Shown piece after piece: positions 16,357-26,385 of a stretch of 64,000 nt of DNA. Each line of letters starts with the position of its first letter. Within the stretch, counting starts at the first letter, position 1. A model generated the notes under the pieces. The model was not told the origin of the DNA and did no database searches. It saw only the letters and a list, made by a program, of their open reading frames with translations. Location of the stretch: the NCBI RefSeq assembly GCF_040371085.1, contig NZ_JAMBMT010000001.1, positions 248,001 through 312,000 on the forward strand. The letters run 5' to 3'. The translations under genes were made by a program, and so were the position numbers. Origin of the DNA: Psychrobacter sp. AH5 (lineage in GTDB: Bacteria; Pseudomonadota; Gammaproteobacteria; Pseudomonadales; Moraxellaceae).

Positions 16357-18519
16357 ATGTTTAATCCTAACTTAAAGTTTGTGGCTGATCATCCAAAACA
16401 CATCACGCAAAAACATACAGCTAGCCAAGCTCGTTTAGCGCTCGCCATTGCCGGGCTGCTATTGAGCGTTCCAGCACAAGCTTTTTTACCGACACCGTCA
16501 TCGCTAGTAGAGGATGGCGCGTTAGCAGTAGAAGAGACGCCATTAGCAGCCGATAATTTAAGCGCTTCGACAGCGCCTTTGCCAAAGCTAAATAATACTT
16601 CAGTGAACACAGCAATTAGCGCGAATACTACTGTCAATAATGAGCAAAATCAAAAAGTAGAGCGGTTATTAGCCACTTGGCGTCAGCAAGTACAAGCGGA
16701 CAATCTTGCTGAGCATACGACATGGCGACGACTGTTGTATTTTTTGGATGATAAAAGATCATTATTTAATAAAGATGCCCCCAAAAGCTTAATCGATGAC
16801 TCTAGGTTTTTTATCAGTGCCGATGGACAGTTTGATGCCAGTCGCGAGCTGGATGCGATGCTCGTCGCTTTTGCTAATCATATCGCTGCGCCTAAAACGA
16901 CAACCGTCCAGAACACAGCGCTTAGCAGCCATTCAGCGATTTGCCGTTTTCCAGCGCGTACGCAGTGGCTCAAAGAGAAGCTAGGTATTGATAGCGCAAG
17001 TTTGCAGGCTGATTGCCAAGAGCTTAAAGAATGGCTGGCCATGCTCAATCCTGAGCAGCTATCGATTATGTTTGCTGAAGAGTATCTAGATAATCCGATC
17101 TCCGCTTTTGCTCACACTTTACTACGTATTGACTCGCCAGCCAGCGCAGCCGATCCAAGCCAGATTTATCATGCTTATGCGCTCAACGATACTGTCGATG
17201 GCAATCCTGATGATGCTTTTGCCATTTATGCTATCAAGGCCACTAGTGGCGGCTATGATAATAGAATTGAGATCGATCCTTATCCAGAGAAGCTTGCTAA
17301 GTATCTACAAGACGATGAGCGCGATGCTTGGACTTATCAATTAGATCTGACTCCTGCTGAGGTGCAGCAGATTATCTTGCATGTTTGGGAGACTAAAGAG
17401 TTAGATATTCCTTATTACTTCACTACCGATAACTGTGCTTCTGAGATTTTGCGCTTGATTGATGTGGTGCGCCCTGAGCAGGATTTGCTCAGTCAGCTGC
17501 CTTATGTAGTGATTCCCTCCGATGTCATCCAATTGCTTGATAATGAATCGACATTGATGGATGCGCACTTTACGCCAGCGGATAGTACGGTGCGCCAAGC
17601 GCAGTTGAATAAGGCAAAAGCCGCAGCGGCGCTGGGGTATCAGAATTTAAGCAAAGATGATGCGGACGCTATTAAGTCAGCAAAACGTAATGCGTTATCG
17701 AGTATCTCTGCAAGTGCGCCTAAAGTAATTATCGATCATAATATTATTGCCTCGGATAATAACCCCATTGATCGCCATCCTTTACAAGTGGCGCAAATTG
17801 GGGTGGGTCAGCGCGGTGATAATAACTATATTGATCTTGGGGTACGCTTGGGCTTTCATGATACTTTAGATCGCGCCTCAGGATATGCGCAGTTCTTTAA
17901 TTTAGAAGCGTTAGCAGCCACGCTACGCTTTTATGATAGCGATAGCAGCAAAAATAATGAACCTGATAGCATCGTCTTACAGAACCTTACGGTACTGCGC
18001 GGACGCTCTTTTAATCCAGTCAATACCGCCAAACAAGGCAAGACTTGGGGTGCAAGTGTCGAGGCAAAAAGGGTCAATGATGGCTCACAAGAGAGAGGGC
18101 GCGACCATTTAGTGGGTAGTGTCGGTTATGAGACAGGCTGGTCGTGGGCGTTTGGCAGCCCTAGCGCGGGTACTGGCGAGATGCCGCCGCAGCTTTGCTA
18201 CGCTTTATTAGCAGGGACAGGACAAGTAGGGCGCGGTATTAATAAAGGTTACCGCGTAGGCGCTAGCGTCAATCTAGGCTGCCGTTATCAGCTTAACAAT
18301 CAGTTACGCGCGCAGGCACAATTACAATTGCCATATTGGTATCATGGCAGCAGCGATGACTCTAACGCTCGCGGTCACTATTGGCAGCCTATCTCAAGCT
18401 TAGGTCTACAATACGATATCGATAAAAAACAAGCAGTGCGCATCAATGCCAACTACGACTGGCAAGATAGGGTCAAAGCCAATGACGATGTGCAGCTATC
18501 ATACAGACGCTATTTTTAG
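16357..18519 (+). CDS. DUF4105 (Lnb N-terminal-like) cell-envelope protein
   Basis: A signal peptide is visible (ALAIAGLLLSVPAQA, cleavage near residue 42). The central part matches the DUF4105 family: PISAFAHTLLRID with His253, IYAIKATSGGY, and YYFTTDNCASEIL with Cys360. This Cys/His arrangement recalls papain-like NlpC/P60 folds, but no reaction has been shown for these proteins as far as I know. The last 220 residues are rich in aromatic and alternating residues and end in YRRYF, which suggests a beta-barrel or outer-membrane part. It is divergent from ampD. The envelope location is inferred from these features. Confidence 0.8.
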   Translation: MFNPNLKFVADHPKHITQKHTASQARLALAIAGLLLSVPAQAFLPTPSSLVEDGALAVEETPLAADNLSASTAPLPKLNNTSVNTAISANTTVNNEQNQKVERLLATWRQQVQADNLAEHTTWRRLLYFLDDKRSLFNKDAPKSLIDDSRFFISADGQFDASRELDAMLVAFANHIAAPKTTTVQNTALSSHSAICRFPARTQWLKEKLGIDSASLQADCQELKEWLAMLNPEQLSIMFAEEYLDNPISAFAHTLLRIDSPASAADPSQIYHAYALNDTVDGNPDDAFAIYAIKATSGGYDNRIEIDPYPEKLAKYLQDDERDAWTYQLDLTPAEVQQIILHVWETKELDIPYYFTTDNCASEILRLIDVVRPEQDLLSQLPYVVIPSDVIQLLDNESTLMDAHFTPADSTVRQAQLNKAKAAAALGYQNLSKDDADAIKSAKRNALSSISASAPKVIIDHNIIASDNNPIDRHPLQVAQIGVGQRGDNNYIDLGVRLGFHDTLDRASGYAQFFNLEALAATLRFYDSDSSKNNEPDSIVLQNLTVLRGRSFNPVNTAKQGKTWGASVEAKRVNDGSQERGRDHLVGSVGYETGWSWAFGSPSAGTGEMPPQLCYALLAGTGQVGRGINKGYRVGASVNLGCRYQLNNQLRAQAQLQLPYWYHGSSDDSNARGHYWQPISSLGLQYDIDKKQAVRINANYDWQDRVKANDDVQLSYRRYF

Positions 18520-18534
18520 TCCTGTTTTTTATAA

Positions 18535-18563
18535 TAAGGGCAAAAAGTATAAGGGCAAAAAGT
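18535..18563. repeat. Tandem 15-bp duplication upstream of the epimerase-like gene
   Basis: The unit TAAGGGCAAAAAGTA at 18535-18549 is repeated directly, with only the last base differing. A second, unrelated 15-bp duplication lies just behind the same gene. Confidence 0.8.
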
Positions 18564-18593
18564 CGTGCTGCCATGCTAAATAAAGGAAGCATT

Positions 18594-19460
18594 ATGAATA
18601 CTCAGAACTTACTGATTATCGGTCAAGGGGATATCGGTCTACCAGTGACCAATCAACTAGCTACTAAAGGCTTATCGGTGACTGGTCTGGCCCGTAGCAC
18701 ACGCGCGCATTATAATTTGGCTGATAAAGCTAAGTTTATGCAGGCTGATGCCTTGAGCCTAACTTGCGAGCAGCTACAAGACTTTACGCGCATCGCTATT
18801 ATTGTCACGCCTGATGAGTATTCAACGAGCGGCTATAACGCTAGCTATCTAGCCATTTGTGAGCATTTAGCGAGCCTAGCCGGTGAGCTACCAAAGCTTG
18901 AGCGTATCATTTTTATCTCCTCGACAGGGGTTTATGGTCAAGACAGTGGCGAATGGATTGATGAGCATACCCCGCCTATTGAGCCTGAGCGCGGCGCCTC
19001 AAAGGTCATTTTGCAAGCAGAGCAAGCATTGCAGCAAGGATTCGATGATAAAGCGGTTATCATTCGTCCTAGTGGTATTTATGGCCGCGAGCGTTTGATG
19101 CGCCTGCGTAAAGCGCGCGAGAGCCATAAAGAGGCTATCGCTGCTGAGCACTGGAGCAATCGCATTGTGGATCGCGATTTGGTGACGATTATTTGCAAGG
19201 TTTTAACGCTAGATAGCGCTGATACCGAGCAAGCAAAGCTATTAAAACCGCTTTATATCGCCACCGACTATCGGCCTGTGACCACGCTTGAGCTTGATGC
19301 TTGGTTAAGTAAACAATTAGGCACTACTCCTGCTAAGATTGATAACGATAAAAGCTTCGCTACCGGTAAACGCTTGCACAGCAACATTCCGCTAACTTGG
19401 CTGGATTATCCTGATTGGCAAAGCGGTTATCATGATATTTTACAGCATCGGCAAGAGTAA
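18594..19460 (+). CDS. NAD(P)-binding epimerase-like protein (YeeZ type)
   Basis: The start IIGQGDIGLPVTNQL is a Rossmann nucleotide-binding motif, and IIFISSTGVYGQDSGEW followed by AEQALQQ and VIIRPSGIYGRER are the landmarks of the YeeZ branch of extended short-chain reductases. These are annotated as sugar-nucleotide epimerase-like, but substrates are unknown. I chose ATG 18594 because AAGGAAG lies 7 bases upstream; a frame-compatible ATG at 18573 has none. The gene is bracketed by two separate 15-bp tandem duplications. Confidence 0.82.
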   Translation: MNTQNLLIIGQGDIGLPVTNQLATKGLSVTGLARSTRAHYNLADKAKFMQADALSLTCEQLQDFTRIAIIVTPDEYSTSGYNASYLAICEHLASLAGELPKLERIIFISSTGVYGQDSGEWIDEHTPPIEPERGASKVILQAEQALQQGFDDKAVIIRPSGIYGRERLMRLRKARESHKEAIAAEHWSNRIVDRDLVTIICKVLTLDSADTEQAKLLKPLYIATDYRPVTTLELDAWLSKQLGTTPAKIDNDKSFATGKRLHSNIPLTWLDYPDWQSGYHDILQHRQE

Positions 19461-19465
19461 ATTTT

Positions 19466-19495
19466 TTAGCACCACGCCTGTTAGCACCACGCCTG
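19466..19495. repeat. Tandem 15-bp duplication downstream of the epimerase-like gene
   Basis: TTAGCACCACGCCTG at 19466-19480 is repeated exactly at 19481-19495, seven bases after the stop codon. The unit has the same length as the duplication before this gene but a different sequence. Confidence 0.85.
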
Positions 19496-19556
19496 TTAAT
19501 AACCGCTATTTATTTACCTATTAAACCGCAATTTTACTCAACTATATGGAGCCGCT

Positions 19557-20594
19557 ATGACTCAGCCTTTTATCTCTGATACTAGTTTACCGAGTACTCA
19601 GCTCAGTGCTGAGCTGGACAAACTTGCACAGAATAAGGTTGATTTTTCGCAAGGAGCGAGTAGTGAGCAACCCGCTATTATTCATCCTAACTTCGACCCC
19701 AAGCAAACGCCACTTGATCCAGCGCGACCTTTGAGTGACATCCCAGAGCCTGCCCGAAGTAATAACGATCAGCTACGTCGACTTTATGGTAAATCGGCAC
19801 GCTTTGCTCAACCCAAAGCGCAGTCTTTATCCAAATGGCAGTTAATAGCATCAAAGCCTTTTGCAGAGCATTTAGCCCTGCTTAGTGCGGCACAATTGAT
19901 TGAGCTGCCAGAGAGTTTTTATCGCCGTTGTCCCAAACAAGAGCAAAATGCCTCTTCGTCTCAAAGCTTGTTATCTTCAATAGAGAAGATGACGTTGCTA
20001 GATTTGGCAGATATTCAAAACGCTATCCATCAGTATCCTAAGCTTAATCGCTATGGTTTTATGGCAACTACTAATAATTTTATTAATACTGATGCTAATA
20101 GCGCCAATAAACAAGACACTGAAAAGTCGCTTAATCAAGCGCTATCTTTGCGCGTATTGACTAAGCGCTACAATCCTGATGAGCTGCTCAATAGCCTTTA
20201 TGCCGATGATTGGCAAGTGATTTTACAGCCGCAAGATTTTGAAACCGGCGAGGGCAGTTTAGCGACAGACATTCTCGCTTGTAGTGTTGCGGTTCATGCG
20301 CTACAGCAATGCCCTACGCGTAAAACGATCAATCAAAGCTATAGCGCCGAGCAGATTTGCCATTATGTGCGTAGTTATTTATTAAGCCAGCTTTATCATT
20401 CGCCTGCTAGCCGTTATCATTATCGCCAAATCCGCCTATTCGCTGGCCACATTATCGTGGCAGCGCATTATCTAGGCTGGGAGATACAAATAAGTGCTGA
20501 GGGCCACGCCTATTTTAATATCTCCTCGCGCTGTGGTTTGCTTACTCGCTATGCCAATATGGATGACTATCTGATTAACGGCTGGTCAAGTTAG
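19557..20594 (+). CDS. Hypothetical protein (345 aa)
   Basis: I do not recognise a family. The first 90 residues are polar and Pro/Ser-rich and probably disordered (PNFDPKQTPLDPARPLSDIP). The rest looks globular and mostly helical, with ATDILACSVAVHALQQC, YSAEQICHYVRSYLLSQL and a C-terminal HIIVAAHYLGWEIQIS. There is no signal peptide or membrane segment, so it is probably cytoplasmic. It lies on the same strand between the epimerase-like gene and pyrE, with about 70 bases to pyrE. Codon use looks like that of its neighbours. Confidence 0.75.
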   Translation: MTQPFISDTSLPSTQLSAELDKLAQNKVDFSQGASSEQPAIIHPNFDPKQTPLDPARPLSDIPEPARSNNDQLRRLYGKSARFAQPKAQSLSKWQLIASKPFAEHLALLSAAQLIELPESFYRRCPKQEQNASSSQSLLSSIEKMTLLDLADIQNAIHQYPKLNRYGFMATTNNFINTDANSANKQDTEKSLNQALSLRVLTKRYNPDELLNSLYADDWQVILQPQDFETGEGSLATDILACSVAVHALQQCPTRKTINQSYSAEQICHYVRSYLLSQLYHSPASRYHYRQIRLFAGHIIVAAHYLGWEIQISAEGHAYFNISSRCGLLTRYANMDDYLINGWSS

Positions 20595-20668
20595 ATGGCT
20601 ATTTTGCGTTTGCACAAGTTTTATCTTCAATATGCTTCATTATCTCTTTAATAACATCAGGAATGCTC

Positions 20669-21397
20669 ATGCCTACTACTCATGATACCGCTTACAACAG
20701 CGCGCAAAACGTTGCCGCAAACACCTTTTCAGCGCAAAAATTTATTGAACTTGCCCTTAAGAATAAAGTACTAAAATTTGGCGAGTTTGTGCTCAAATCT
20801 GGCCGTATTAGCCCTTATTTTTTTAATGCAGGCTTGCTTGCTTCAGGTGAGATGTTGTCATTATTAGCTAGCGGCTATGCCGACGCCTTAGCAGAGCAAA
20901 TGGCGCTTAATCAAGCAAACAATAATGATAATACGCTGGTGATCTTTGGTGCCGCCTATAAAGGCATTCCTTTTGTCGCTGCTACCGCGCAAGCACTATG
21001 GCTGCATCATGGTATCAATGCCGATTGGGGCTACAACCGCAAAGAATTCAAAACCCATGGCGAAGGCGGCAATTTAGTCGGCGCTGATGTTGAGGGTAAG
21101 TCGGTCTGGATATTAGATGATGTGATTACCGCCGGTACGGCGATGCGAGAAGTGATAGAGATTTTGCAGCAAGCAGGCGCTAGCGTCGCTGGTATCATTG
21201 TGGCGCTTGATCGCAAAGAAAAAGGTCAAAATGAGCACTCTGCTATTCAGGAGTTGACGGCTAGTCTGCAAGTGCCCGTAAAAGCCTTGGTCGATATTGA
21301 CGATTTGATCGGCTATCTTGCTGATGATAGTAGTCAGTATAAAAACGCTGAGCAGCTAGCAAAAATGCAGCAGTACCGCGAACAATACGGCGTTTAG
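20669..21397 (+). CDS. pyrE: Orotate phosphoribosyltransferase
   Basis: PyrE joins orotate to PRPP to form OMP in pyrimidine synthesis. Visible are VLKFGEFVLKSGRISPYFFNAG, which forms the substrate site, GAAYKGIPFVAATA, YNRKEFKTHGEGG (the flexible loop with catalytic Lys and His) and the PRPP-binding motif VWILDDVITAGTAM. The length of 242 exceeds the E. coli enzyme by about 30, from an Asn/Ala-rich start and small inserts. ATG 20669 has AGGA at the right distance; the ATG two codons earlier overlaps that site. Confidence 0.95.
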   Translation: MPTTHDTAYNSAQNVAANTFSAQKFIELALKNKVLKFGEFVLKSGRISPYFFNAGLLASGEMLSLLASGYADALAEQMALNQANNNDNTLVIFGAAYKGIPFVAATAQALWLHHGINADWGYNRKEFKTHGEGGNLVGADVEGKSVWILDDVITAGTAMREVIEILQQAGASVAGIIVALDRKEKGQNEHSAIQELTASLQVPVKALVDIDDLIGYLADDSSQYKNAEQLAKMQQYREQYGV

Positions 21398-21473
21398 TTT
21401 TTAAGCTTATCTTTAAGCGAAGCCTTTTCTTTATTTTGAAATTATCATAACAATAAAAACAGCGAGATCTCTT

Positions 21474-22451
21474 ATGAGTAAAAACAATCAACAAGCTTCC
21501 AAATCGTTAAATATTCTAGTGATTATGGATCCAATCGAGCGTGTTAATTATAAAAAAGACACCAGTCTGGCGATGATGTGGGCGGCGCAAGATCGCGGTC
21601 ATACGCTAGGCTACTGTCAGATTCATGACTTGTGGCTCGATCGCGGTCAGCTGATGATCGATTCGCAGCCTGTTACGGTCTATCGTAATCCAGAGAATTT
21701 TTATACTTTGGGTGACAGATCAACCGCTAACGTCAGCGACTATGATGTGATTTTGATGCGTAAAGATCCGCCGTTTGATATGCGCTTTATTTACGCTACC
21801 TATATGCTCGATCATGCCAAAGCGGCGGGCTTGCTAGTAGTTAACGACCCGCAAGCCATTCGTGACTGTAATGAGAAGCTATTTGCCACTTGGTTTAGCG
21901 ATTATATGAGCCCAACGATTGTCACTAGTAAGCAAAGCCATATTCGTAAGTTTATCGCTGAGCAGCAAGATGTCATTGTCAAACCGCTTGATGGTATGGG
22001 CGGTACTGGCATCTTCCGTCTTACTGCTGATAGCCCTAATATTGGCGTTACCCTTGAGATTTTAACCGAGCTTGAGACCCTGCCTATTATGGCGCAGCGG
22101 TTTTTGCCGGAGATTAGTGAGGGCGATAAACGGGTACTTATCGTTGATGGCGAAGTGGTCGATTACTGCCTAGCGCGTATTCCAGTCAAAGGCGAGACTC
22201 GTGGTAATCTAGCCGCTGGCGGTAGCGGGGTGGCTATGCCCTTGAGCGATACTGAACGTCAAGTGGCTTTAGCGGTTGCGCCTATTGTCAAAGAAAAAGG
22301 GCTGATGTTTGTCGGTTTAGATCTAATTGGTGGCCGCATTACCGAGATCAATGTCACTAGCCCAACTTGTGTGCGTGAGATTGATGATCAATGTGGCACC
22401 GATATCGGTACTGACTTTATAATCGCTATCGAACAAAAACTAATGATTTAG
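21474..22451 (+). CDS. gshB: Glutathione synthetase
   Basis: GshB is an ATP-grasp ligase that adds glycine to gamma-glutamylcysteine. The N-terminal part shows LNILVIMDPIERVNYKKDTS and VILMRKDPPFDMRFIYATY. The ATP-grasp part shows VIVKPLDGMGGTGIFR, EGDKRVLIVDGEVVDYCLARIP and EINVTSPTCVREID. The length of 325 residues is usual. The gene lies between pyrE and murG, where an ftsW would be expected in a complete dcw cluster. Confidence 0.96.
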   Translation: MSKNNQQASKSLNILVIMDPIERVNYKKDTSLAMMWAAQDRGHTLGYCQIHDLWLDRGQLMIDSQPVTVYRNPENFYTLGDRSTANVSDYDVILMRKDPPFDMRFIYATYMLDHAKAAGLLVVNDPQAIRDCNEKLFATWFSDYMSPTIVTSKQSHIRKFIAEQQDVIVKPLDGMGGTGIFRLTADSPNIGVTLEILTELETLPIMAQRFLPEISEGDKRVLIVDGEVVDYCLARIPVKGETRGNLAAGGSGVAMPLSDTERQVALAVAPIVKEKGLMFVGLDLIGGRITEINVTSPTCVREIDDQCGTDIGTDFIIAIEQKLMI

Positions 22452-22620
22452 TAGTAAAAATAACCCTTAATGACGCTAGCTGACAATAGATTAAATTAAT
22501 ATTTTTTAGTCATAGAAAACACTATATATAGGCGAATGATTTACTCTATACTATGGCAAATTTTGGCCAGCGGCTTTTAGCACTCCAAATTGACATCATA
22601 AAAAAGATAGGCAGATCCCC

Positions 22621-23706
22621 ATGAAGACACCGCATATATTGATGATGGCTGCTGGTACAGGCGGGCATGTTTTCCCAGCACTAGCTGTGAGCGAGGAGTT
22701 GACTCAGCGCGGCGCGGTTATTCATTGGTTGGGTACAGCGTCTGGTATGGAAAACGCTTTGGTTGCACCGACAGGCTATGCCTTTCATTCAATTGCTATG
22801 CAAGGTCTGCGTGGTAAAGGTGTTGCACGGCTGCTTAAAATGCCGGTAACTTTATTGTCAGCGACGATGGCGGCGATGAAGATTATTCGTAGTAACCAGA
22901 TTGATATGGTGGTGGGTTTTGGCGGTTACGTCACTGCGCCTGGTGGTATAGCAGCGCGTATGACTGGCACGCCGCTTATCATCCATGAACAAAACGCTAT
23001 TGCTGGCATGAGTAATCGTTATTTGGCAAAGATGGCAACCAAAGTATTGCAAGCCTTTGACAATACTTTTGCCAATAGTCAAAGCAGCAGTAAGCTTGTA
23101 ACCGTAGGCAATCCGGTACGTAATGCTATCACTGGGGTTGCCGCGCCCGAGGCTCGTTATGATGTTAATGACAGCTCACCGCTACGTTTATTAGTCGTGG
23201 GCGGCTCATTAGGCGCGCAGGTGCTCAATACTAATGTACCCAAAGCACTAGCTATGCTAGATAAACCGTTTGCGGTGTATCATCAGTGCGGGCGCAATAA
23301 TGAACAAGCGACGCAAGCTGCTTATGATAGTCAACCGTTAAGCCGTCATAAAGTTACGGTACAGCCTTTTATTGAGGATATGGCAGCGGCCTATAATTGG
23401 GCGGATATTGTGGTTTGCCGCGCTGGCGCATTGACGGTGACAGAGATTCAAAATGTCGGTATACCGGCGATATTTGTACCGCTACCTCATGCAGTAGACG
23501 ATCATCAAACCGCTAATGCACGGGCGCTGACCGAGCACGGCGCTGCCATTTTATTACCCCAATCGGAGCTGAGCGCTGAGCGGCTAAGTGCGGAGCTGGC
23601 AACGTTTGATCGAGCCAAATGTTTACAAATGGCAGAAAAAGGCCATGCGCTTGCCAACCGCAGCGCCACCGAACAAGTCGTTGATATTATTTGGCAACAT
23701 TTATAA
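22621..23706 (+). CDS. murG: UDP-GlcNAc:undecaprenyl-PP-MurNAc-pentapeptide GlcNAc transferase MurG
   Basis: MurG makes lipid II from lipid I at the inner face of the membrane. GT-B landmarks are visible: MMAAGTGGHVFPALAVSEEL near the start, GFGGYVTAPGGIAARM, LLVVGGSLGAQVLN, and the donor-site part CRAGALTVTEIQNVGIPAIFVPLPHAVDDHQ. The length of 361 is normal. It opens the division and cell wall block; the upstream half (mraZ to ftsW) is absent from the window. Confidence 0.97.
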   Translation: MKTPHILMMAAGTGGHVFPALAVSEELTQRGAVIHWLGTASGMENALVAPTGYAFHSIAMQGLRGKGVARLLKMPVTLLSATMAAMKIIRSNQIDMVVGFGGYVTAPGGIAARMTGTPLIIHEQNAIAGMSNRYLAKMATKVLQAFDNTFANSQSSSKLVTVGNPVRNAITGVAAPEARYDVNDSSPLRLLVVGGSLGAQVLNTNVPKALAMLDKPFAVYHQCGRNNEQATQAAYDSQPLSRHKVTVQPFIEDMAAAYNWADIVVCRAGALTVTEIQNVGIPAIFVPLPHAVDDHQTANARALTEHGAAILLPQSELSAERLSAELATFDRAKCLQMAEKGHALANRSATEQVVDIIWQHL

Positions 23707-23782
23707 TTTTATTCTATACAGCCTCTAAAGCCCAGTTGCTGCTTATTACTAATTTTTAACTTTTTATACAAGAGATATCCTT

Positions 23783-25222
23783 ATGCCAACCTCTGCCAAA
23801 GCCTTACCCAAACGTCTGATTGAGATTCCAGAGATGCGCCGTATTCAGCATCTACATTTCGTGGGTATCGGCGGCTCAGGGATGTGCGGTATCGCTGAGG
23901 TGATGAATAATCAAGGTTATCAAGTTAGTGGCTCTGATATTACTGACAGCCTAGTTACCAAGCGCTTAGCGAGTATTGGTATTGAGATTTTTATCGGTCA
24001 CGACTCAAAAAACATTGCTAACGCTGACGTTATAGTGGTGTCCTCAGCTATTGATCGCAGTAACCCTGAGATTGAGGCGGCGCTAAAAGCACGTCTGCCA
24101 GTGGTTCGCCGCGCTGATATGCTAGGTGAGTTGATGCGTTATCGTCATGGTATTGCAGTAGCCGGTGCTCATGGTAAAACCACGACCACTAGCTTACTGA
24201 CCACTATGATGGCTGAAGGCAAACTAGACCCTACTTATGTTATTGGTGGCAAGCTTAATGCTTCGGGCAAAAACGCCGCTTTAGGTAGCAGCCGCTTTTT
24301 GATTGCCGAAGCTGATGAGTCAGACGCCTCGTTTTTGAGCTTACATCCGATGGCCGCTATTGTGACCAATATCGATCAAGATCATATGGAAACCTATGAA
24401 AACAGCTTTGATAAATTAAAAGCGGCCTACATTCAGTTTTTACAAAATATGCCTTTTTATGGCTTAGCAGTGGTTTGCGGTGATGACCCTGAGCTGTACG
24501 CGATGATCGATGACATCGGCCGCCCAGTATTGACTTTTGGACTCAAGCCTTTTAATGATGTGCAAGCCACTGACGTAGTAGTCGAAGGCACTAAAACGCA
24601 TTTTACTGTATTGCGCCGTGATCGAGAGCCGCTGCGTTTGACCCTTAATATTCCGGGTATTCATAACGTTTATAATGCTCTGGCTGCCATTACTATGGCG
24701 ACCGATGAAGGGGTAGATGATGAAGCTATCAAGCGAGCTTTACAAAAGTTTGCAGGCGTTGGTCGGCGATTTGAGCAGCATGAAGCGGTAGCCGTTGATG
24801 AAGGAGATATCCTCCTGATTGATGACTACGGCCATCATCCCAAAGAAGTCGATGCCACTATTAAAGCGGCGCGCCAAAGCTTCCCAGATCGCCGTTTGGT
24901 AATGATGTTTCAGCCGCATCGTTATAGCCGTACTCGTGACTGCTTCGATGACTTTGTTGAAGTTTTATCGAGCGTTGATGAATTATTACTCCTTGATGTT
25001 TATTCAGCAGGTGAGAGTCATATCAACGGCGCTGATACCAAATCATTGGCTCGTAGTATCCGTCTGCGCGGTGAAGTTGAGCCGACTATCGTGGACAAAG
25101 ACAATATCGCACCAGTAATGCAGCGCCTGCTAAAAGCCAATGACATGCTGATAACTCAAGGAGCGGGCAATGTTGGGCAGATTGCTATTGACTTGGCAGC
25201 GAATGATTTATATCTAAAATAA
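23783..25222 (+). CDS. murC: UDP-N-acetylmuramate--L-alanine ligase MurC
   Basis: MurC adds the first amino acid of the peptidoglycan stem peptide, using ATP, in the cytoplasm. The UDP-binding glycine-rich motif [14 protein letters not shown] is near residue 30, the ATP-binding loop [12 protein letters not shown] follows, then [19 protein letters not shown] and [10 protein letters not shown]. The 479-residue length is normal. It lies 76 bases behind murG and 56 before ddl on the same strand, consistent with one operon. Confidence 0.97.
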   Translation: MPTSAKALPKRLIEIPEMRRIQHLHFVGIGGSGMCGIAEVMNNQGYQVSGSDITDSLVTKRLASIGIEIFIGHDSKNIANADVIVVSSAIDRSNPEIEAALKARLPVVRRADMLGELMRYRHGIAVAGAHGKTTTTSLLTTMMAEGKLDPTYVIGGKLNASGKNAALGSSRFLIAEADESDASFLSLHPMAAIVTNIDQDHMETYENSFDKLKAAYIQFLQNMPFYGLAVVCGDDPELYAMIDDIGRPVLTFGLKPFNDVQATDVVVEGTKTHFTVLRRDREPLRLTLNIPGIHNVYNALAAITMATDEGVDDEAIKRALQKFAGVGRRFEQHEAVAVDEGDILLIDDYGHHPKEVDATIKAARQSFPDRRLVMMFQPHRYSRTRDCFDDFVEVLSSVDELLLLDVYSAGESHINGADTKSLARSIRLRGEVEPTIVDKDNIAPVMQRLLKANDMLITQGAGNVGQIAIDLAANDLYLK

Positions 25223-25278
25223 TCGGCCTACAATGATATTTAGCCCTAAGCCTTAAAAGAACTTTAGGAATAGTCCTT

Positions 25279-26385
25279 ATGAGTAATCAAAATCAGCAAA
25301 ACCTTACTATCAATCAGCAAAATAATAGCGATGATAATCAGCTTACTAATATAAAAAACCCAGAACCAGCGTTAGTAGCCGCTCATATCGAACAACAAGA
25401 CTTAGCGGATAAGCAGGCTAGTGATAATAAAGCGGCTAATAATGAGAAAGCGGTTAAGGCTGATTCAGTCGCTAAAGACGCCAGCGTATTTGGTAAAGTT
25501 GCGGTAGTGTATGGCGGTAATAGCAATGAGCGTAGCGTCTCTTTAGATAGCGGCGCGGCTGTCTTGCAAGCGCTGCAAAACCAAGGCATCGATGCTGAGC
25601 ATTTTGATCCTAGAGATCAAGACGTGACTGAGCTGCGTAACTACGATCGGGTATTTAATGTATTGCATGGCCGCGGCGGTGAGGATGGCGTATTACAAGG
25701 CGTCTTACAGTGGTTGGACATTCCGCAGACGGGTTCTGGGGTATTAGCTTCTGCTTTAGGCATGGATAAAGTCCGCACCAAGCAGCTCTGGCAAGGCTGT
25801 GGTCTCTCAACAGCGCCCTTTTCGTTGTTGACTGCAGATACCGATTGGCAGCAAGTGGTCAATATGCTGGGCTTGCCGCTGATTATCAAGCCCGTACATG
25901 AAGGCTCTAGCATTGGCATGACTAAAGTAAATCATTTAGATGAGCTACCAGCAGCTTATGCCACGGCCGTGCAGTGCGGCGATGCGGTGATGGCGGAGCG
26001 CTGGATTACTGGACGCGAATTTACTATTGTTATTATTGATGATGAGGCCTACCCAGTCATTCGCTTAGAGCCTGCCGATATCAGTAATTTTTATGATTTT
26101 GAAGCCAAATATAATCGTAATGATACTAGCTACTATATTCCTTGTGGTTTAAGTGCTAACGATGAGCAGCATCTACAAGCTTTGAGCTTAGCGGCTTTTC
26201 GCGCGGTAGATGCCAAAGGCTGGGGCCGTATCGATGCTATGCAGGATAATAATGGTAATTTTTGGCTATTAGAGATTAATACTGTGCCAGGCATGACTAG
26301 TCATAGCTTAGTGCCTATGGCTGCCAAAGCTCGCGGTATGGATTTTGAGCACTTATGCTGGCATATCTTATCGCAAACGCTTTGA
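25279..26385 (+). CDS. ddl: D-alanine--D-alanine ligase with a long N-terminal tail
   Basis: Ddl forms the D-Ala-D-Ala dipeptide for the stem peptide. The enzyme domain starts at about residue 71 (FGKVAVVYGGNSNERSVSL) and shows the ATP-grasp features LIIKPVHEGSSIGM, ITGREFTIVIID and LLEINTVPGMTSHS. The 70 residues in front are rich in Gln, Asn, Asp and Ala and contain no internal Met that could serve as a start, so the tail appears real. AGGA stands before ATG 25279. The symbol ddlB would fit the position in the cluster. Confidence 0.94.
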   Translation: MSNQNQQNLTINQQNNSDDNQLTNIKNPEPALVAAHIEQQDLADKQASDNKAANNEKAVKADSVAKDASVFGKVAVVYGGNSNERSVSLDSGAAVLQALQNQGIDAEHFDPRDQDVTELRNYDRVFNVLHGRGGEDGVLQGVLQWLDIPQTGSGVLASALGMDKVRTKQLWQGCGLSTAPFSLLTADTDWQQVVNMLGLPLIIKPVHEGSSIGMTKVNHLDELPAAYATAVQCGDAVMAERWITGREFTIVIIDDEAYPVIRLEPADISNFYDFEAKYNRNDTSYYIPCGLSANDEQHLQALSLAAFRAVDAKGWGRIDAMQDNNGNFWLLEINTVPGMTSHSLVPMAAKARGMDFEHLCWHILSQTL

